In this document: in pieces, positions 62,108 through 64,000 of the stretch
Layout of the letters: every line of letters begins with the position of its first letter
Numbering within the stretch: position 1 is the first letter of the stretch
DNA from: Christiangramia salexigens
GTDB lineage: Bacteria > Bacteroidota > Bacteroidia > Flavobacteriales > Flavobacteriaceae
Assembly (NCBI RefSeq): GCF_001889005.1
Contig: NZ_CP018153.1
Coordinates: 2,638,501-2,702,500, forward strand
Direction: 5' to 3'
Length of the DNA: 64,000 nt
Position numbers and translations under genes: made by a program
The notes under the pieces: model-generated
What the model saw: the letters and a program-made list of their open reading frames with translations, nothing else
Told to the model about the DNA's origin: nothing
Databases searched by the model: none

Positions 62108-64000
62108 ATGAGAATTATACTTTTCTGTTTTATGTTATTGATTGCTGCTCCCGTATGGAGTCAGGTTCCGCCTCAGGCACAACTTAAGGCAGGGATGAAG
62201 AAAAAGGATAGCATTAAACCTACAGTAGACCTATATAAGATCATAAGTCATGAAAATGACACCACTCATGTGGATACCTCTCTTACTATTTTGGACGATT
62301 ATAAGTTCAACATCTTAAGGAAAGATAATTTTGAGCTGTTACCTTTTTCCAATACGGGGCAAACCTATAATAGTCTGAGTTATAAAAAGGATTATGAAGA
62401 AAGCTTTCCGGAATTCGGCGCCAGAGCCAGGCACTATACTTTTATTGATGTGGAGGATATAGAATACTATCATGTGCCAACTCCATTAACAGATCTTTAT
62501 TTTAAGACCGTGCCCGAGCAGGGTCAGCAGCTGGATGCCTTGTTTACTGTGAACACTTCAAAAAACTTTAATATGTCCATAGCCTATAAAGGTGTGAGAG
62601 CCTTGGGTAAATATCAGCACATATTAACCAGTAGTGGTAACCTTAGGATGACTTTCAATTATCTTTCAGATAATGAAAGGTATTCCGCAAAGGGTCACTT
62701 TGTTTCACAGGATTTGCTGAATGAAGAAAATGGTGGGCTTACAGATCAGGCGCTTCAGCAATATATCAATAAGGAGCCTGAATTTGAAGACAGATCGGTA
62801 TTAGAGGTTAATTTTGAAAATGCCGAAAGTGTTTTATTCGGTAAGAGGTTTTTTTTAGATCATGAATTCGTTTTGACGAAGCCATCAGACTCCTTGAACA
62901 GGATTAGCCTTGGACATACTTTTGATCATAGCTATAAGAAATTCGTTTTTCGCCAGAATGCTGCCGTAAACTCCATATTTGGAGAATCTTTTGAATCTAC
63001 CAACTTGCAGGACGAAACCCGGCTCACAAAAATGCTAAATGAAGTGGCCTTGAATTACTCCAATAATATTCTCGGGGAACTTTCATTTAAGGCGGGTATG
63101 ACCAATTTTGATTATGGATATAATTCGGTTTATATAAAACCCGGCGATACTATAGGGAGCAGCTTAGAAGGAGAAGTTTTGCATGTAGGTGGTGCTTTTA
63201 AGAAAAGACTTGGCGGTTTTGAAGTAGAAGCAGATGCAAGATTAAATTTATCTGATGAATTTTCCGGAAATTATTTTGCCGCTTCAGCATCCTATAGTCT
63301 GAATGAAGACAATCAACTTCGATTTGGAATTGATCAGAACAGCAGCGCCCCTAATTTTAATTTCCTTTTGTATCAGAGCGATTATATAGAATATAACTGG
63401 CAGAACGATTTTGAAAATGAAAGCGCGCAACGTTTGTATGCAGATCTAAAGTCTAAAAAGCTTGTCAATATATATGGAGGGCTTTCCCAAATTCAGAACT
63501 ATACTTATTTTTCGCTTAATGAAGAGGGGGTAGTTAAGCCATTTCAATCGGCAGATCCTGTTAGGTATCTAAAGATAAAAGCAGAGAAAGAGTTCGATTT
63601 TGGTTTGTTTGGTTCTTATAATACTGTAATGTATCAAAATGTGCTGGAAGGAGTGGGCGTATTAAATCTTCCGGAATTCGTTACGCGGAATTCTATATAT
63701 TATAAAGATTACTGGTTTGATAAAGCCTTATATCTTCAAACAGGATTTACCCTGAAATATATTAGCAATTATCAGATGGATGCTTATGATCCGGTTTTGG
63801 CTGAATTTTATGTTCAGAATGTCCAGGAGCTGGGTGGGTATCCTTTGGTGGACTTCTTTTTTAATGCAAAAGTGGACCAGGCAAGGATATTTTTTAAGCT
63901 GGAGCATATAGATGATCTGCTTGATGGGAATAATAAATTCTCCGCTCCGGGCTATCCCTACACAGATTTTCTGGTAAGATTTGGTCTGGTTTGGAACTTT
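62108..64000 (+). CDS. Putative porin (outer-membrane beta-barrel), 3' end cut by the window
   Basis: The frame runs 631 codons from ATG 62108 to the window end without a stop. A signal peptide (MRIILFCFMLLIAAPVWSQ) is followed by a segment reading DSIKPTVDLYKIISHEND and many alternating hydrophobic/polar strands ending in aromatic residues, e.g. NFNMSIAYKGVRALGKYQ and NLRMTFNYLSDNERY. This fits the flavobacterial putative-porin family, a large predicted outer-membrane barrel. It has its own promoter and lies after the susD terminator, so it is probably separate from the SusC/D operon. Substrate unknown. Confidence 0.82.
   Translation, partial: MRIILFCFMLLIAAPVWSQVPPQAQLKAGMKKKDSIKPTVDLYKIISHENDTTHVDTSLTILDDYKFNILRKDNFELLPFSNTGQTYNSLSYKKDYEESFPEFGARARHYTFIDVEDIEYYHVPTPLTDLYFKTVPEQGQQLDALFTVNTSKNFNMSIAYKGVRALGKYQHILTSSGNLRMTFNYLSDNERYSAKGHFVSQDLLNEENGGLTDQALQQYINKEPEFEDRSVLEVNFENAESVLFGKRFFLDHEFVLTKPSDSLNRISLGHTFDHSYKKFVFRQNAAVNSIFGESFESTNLQDETRLTKMLNEVALNYSNNILGELSFKAGMTNFDYGYNSVYIKPGDTIGSSLEGEVLHVGGAFKKRLGGFEVEADARLNLSDEFSGNYFAASASYSLNEDNQLRFGIDQNSSAPNFNFLLYQSDYIEYNWQNDFENESAQRLYADLKSKKLVNIYGGLSQIQNYTYFSLNEEGVVKPFQSADPVRYLKIKAEKEFDFGLFGSYNTVMYQNVLEGVGVLNLPEFVTRNSIYYKDYWFDKALYLQTGFTLKYISNYQMDAYDPVLAEFYVQNVQELGGYPLVDFFFNAKVDQARIFFKLEHIDDLLDGNNKFSAPGYPYTDFLVRFGLVWNF

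Noticed and set aside
1..64000. CRISPR array, insertion sequence or prophage
   Set aside because: No regularly spaced direct repeats, no transposase or integrase gene and no phage structural genes were seen on either strand.
1..64000. tRNA or rRNA genes
   Set aside because: No GTTCRANYC-type T-arm with CCA-end context or conserved rRNA segments were noticed in intergenic regions; a covariance search would settle this.

Overview
The window looks like a chromosomal segment of a Flavobacteriaceae member (Bacteroidota), most like Gramella/Christiangramia-type marine genomes. This rests on a SusC/SusD pair, an XrtF exosortase with its partner, a GYDIA-type GHMP kinase next to HMG-CoA reductase, HYC_CC_PP and DUF3347 proteins, and promoter candidates of the Bacteroidota type (TTTG-N19/20-TAnnTTTG). 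The genus is an inference from recall; no 16S or tRNA gene is present. Starts rarely show Shine-Dalgarno sequences, as is usual in this phylum.

Layout. 1-4.4 kb: cell-envelope genes (LptC, CNNM/CorC-type protein, PpiD-like foldase). 4.4-6.7 kb: mevalonate-pathway pair on the minus strand. 6.9-11.3 kb: dipeptidyl peptidase IV, POT peptide transporter and a thioredoxin-like protein; the first two form a peptide cleavage and uptake pair. 11.3-16.1 kb (minus): ComEC, NlpC/P60 lipoprotein, LpxB, a small membrane protein and SurE. 16.2-18.4 kb: tail-specific protease. 18.5-25.6 kb (minus): purH-mreBCD-mrdA-rodA, the cell-elongation operon. 25.7-29.8 kb: FtsX/MacB-type permease, GAF protein, XrtF exosortase and partner, NmrA-like oxidoreductase.

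30.0-48.1 kb is the most distinctive region: an almost entirely plus-strand copper/heavy-metal island. It holds a HYC_CC_PP protein, a CusA-CusC-CusB-type efflux system, a DUF305 protein, a Met-rich 18-residue-repeat lipoprotein, a DUF302 protein, two DUF3347 lipoproteins plus a third DUF3347 domain fused to CusB, a PepSY membrane protein, an HMA-like/AraC fusion regulator, a K+-channel-like protein, a Cys-rich four-helix copper-binding protein, a CopA ATPase with two HMA and two HMBD modules, and an ArsP/DUF318-type permease. The likely division of labour is periplasmic capture (DUF3347 and Met/His-rich lipoproteins), export to the outside (CusABC), cytosolic export (CopA) and cytosolic storage (four-helix protein), under a metal-sensing AraC-type regulator. 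Several inverted repeats and one multi-stem structured element lie between these genes.

48.2-57.4 kb: Spy-like protein, large zinc metalloprotease, LysS, YqaE/Pmp3 peptide, LipB, a large uncharacterised lipoprotein and RNase HII. 57.5-64 kb: SusC/SusD outer-membrane uptake pair, then a putative porin cut by the window end. No CRISPR array, insertion sequence, tRNA or rRNA was seen.
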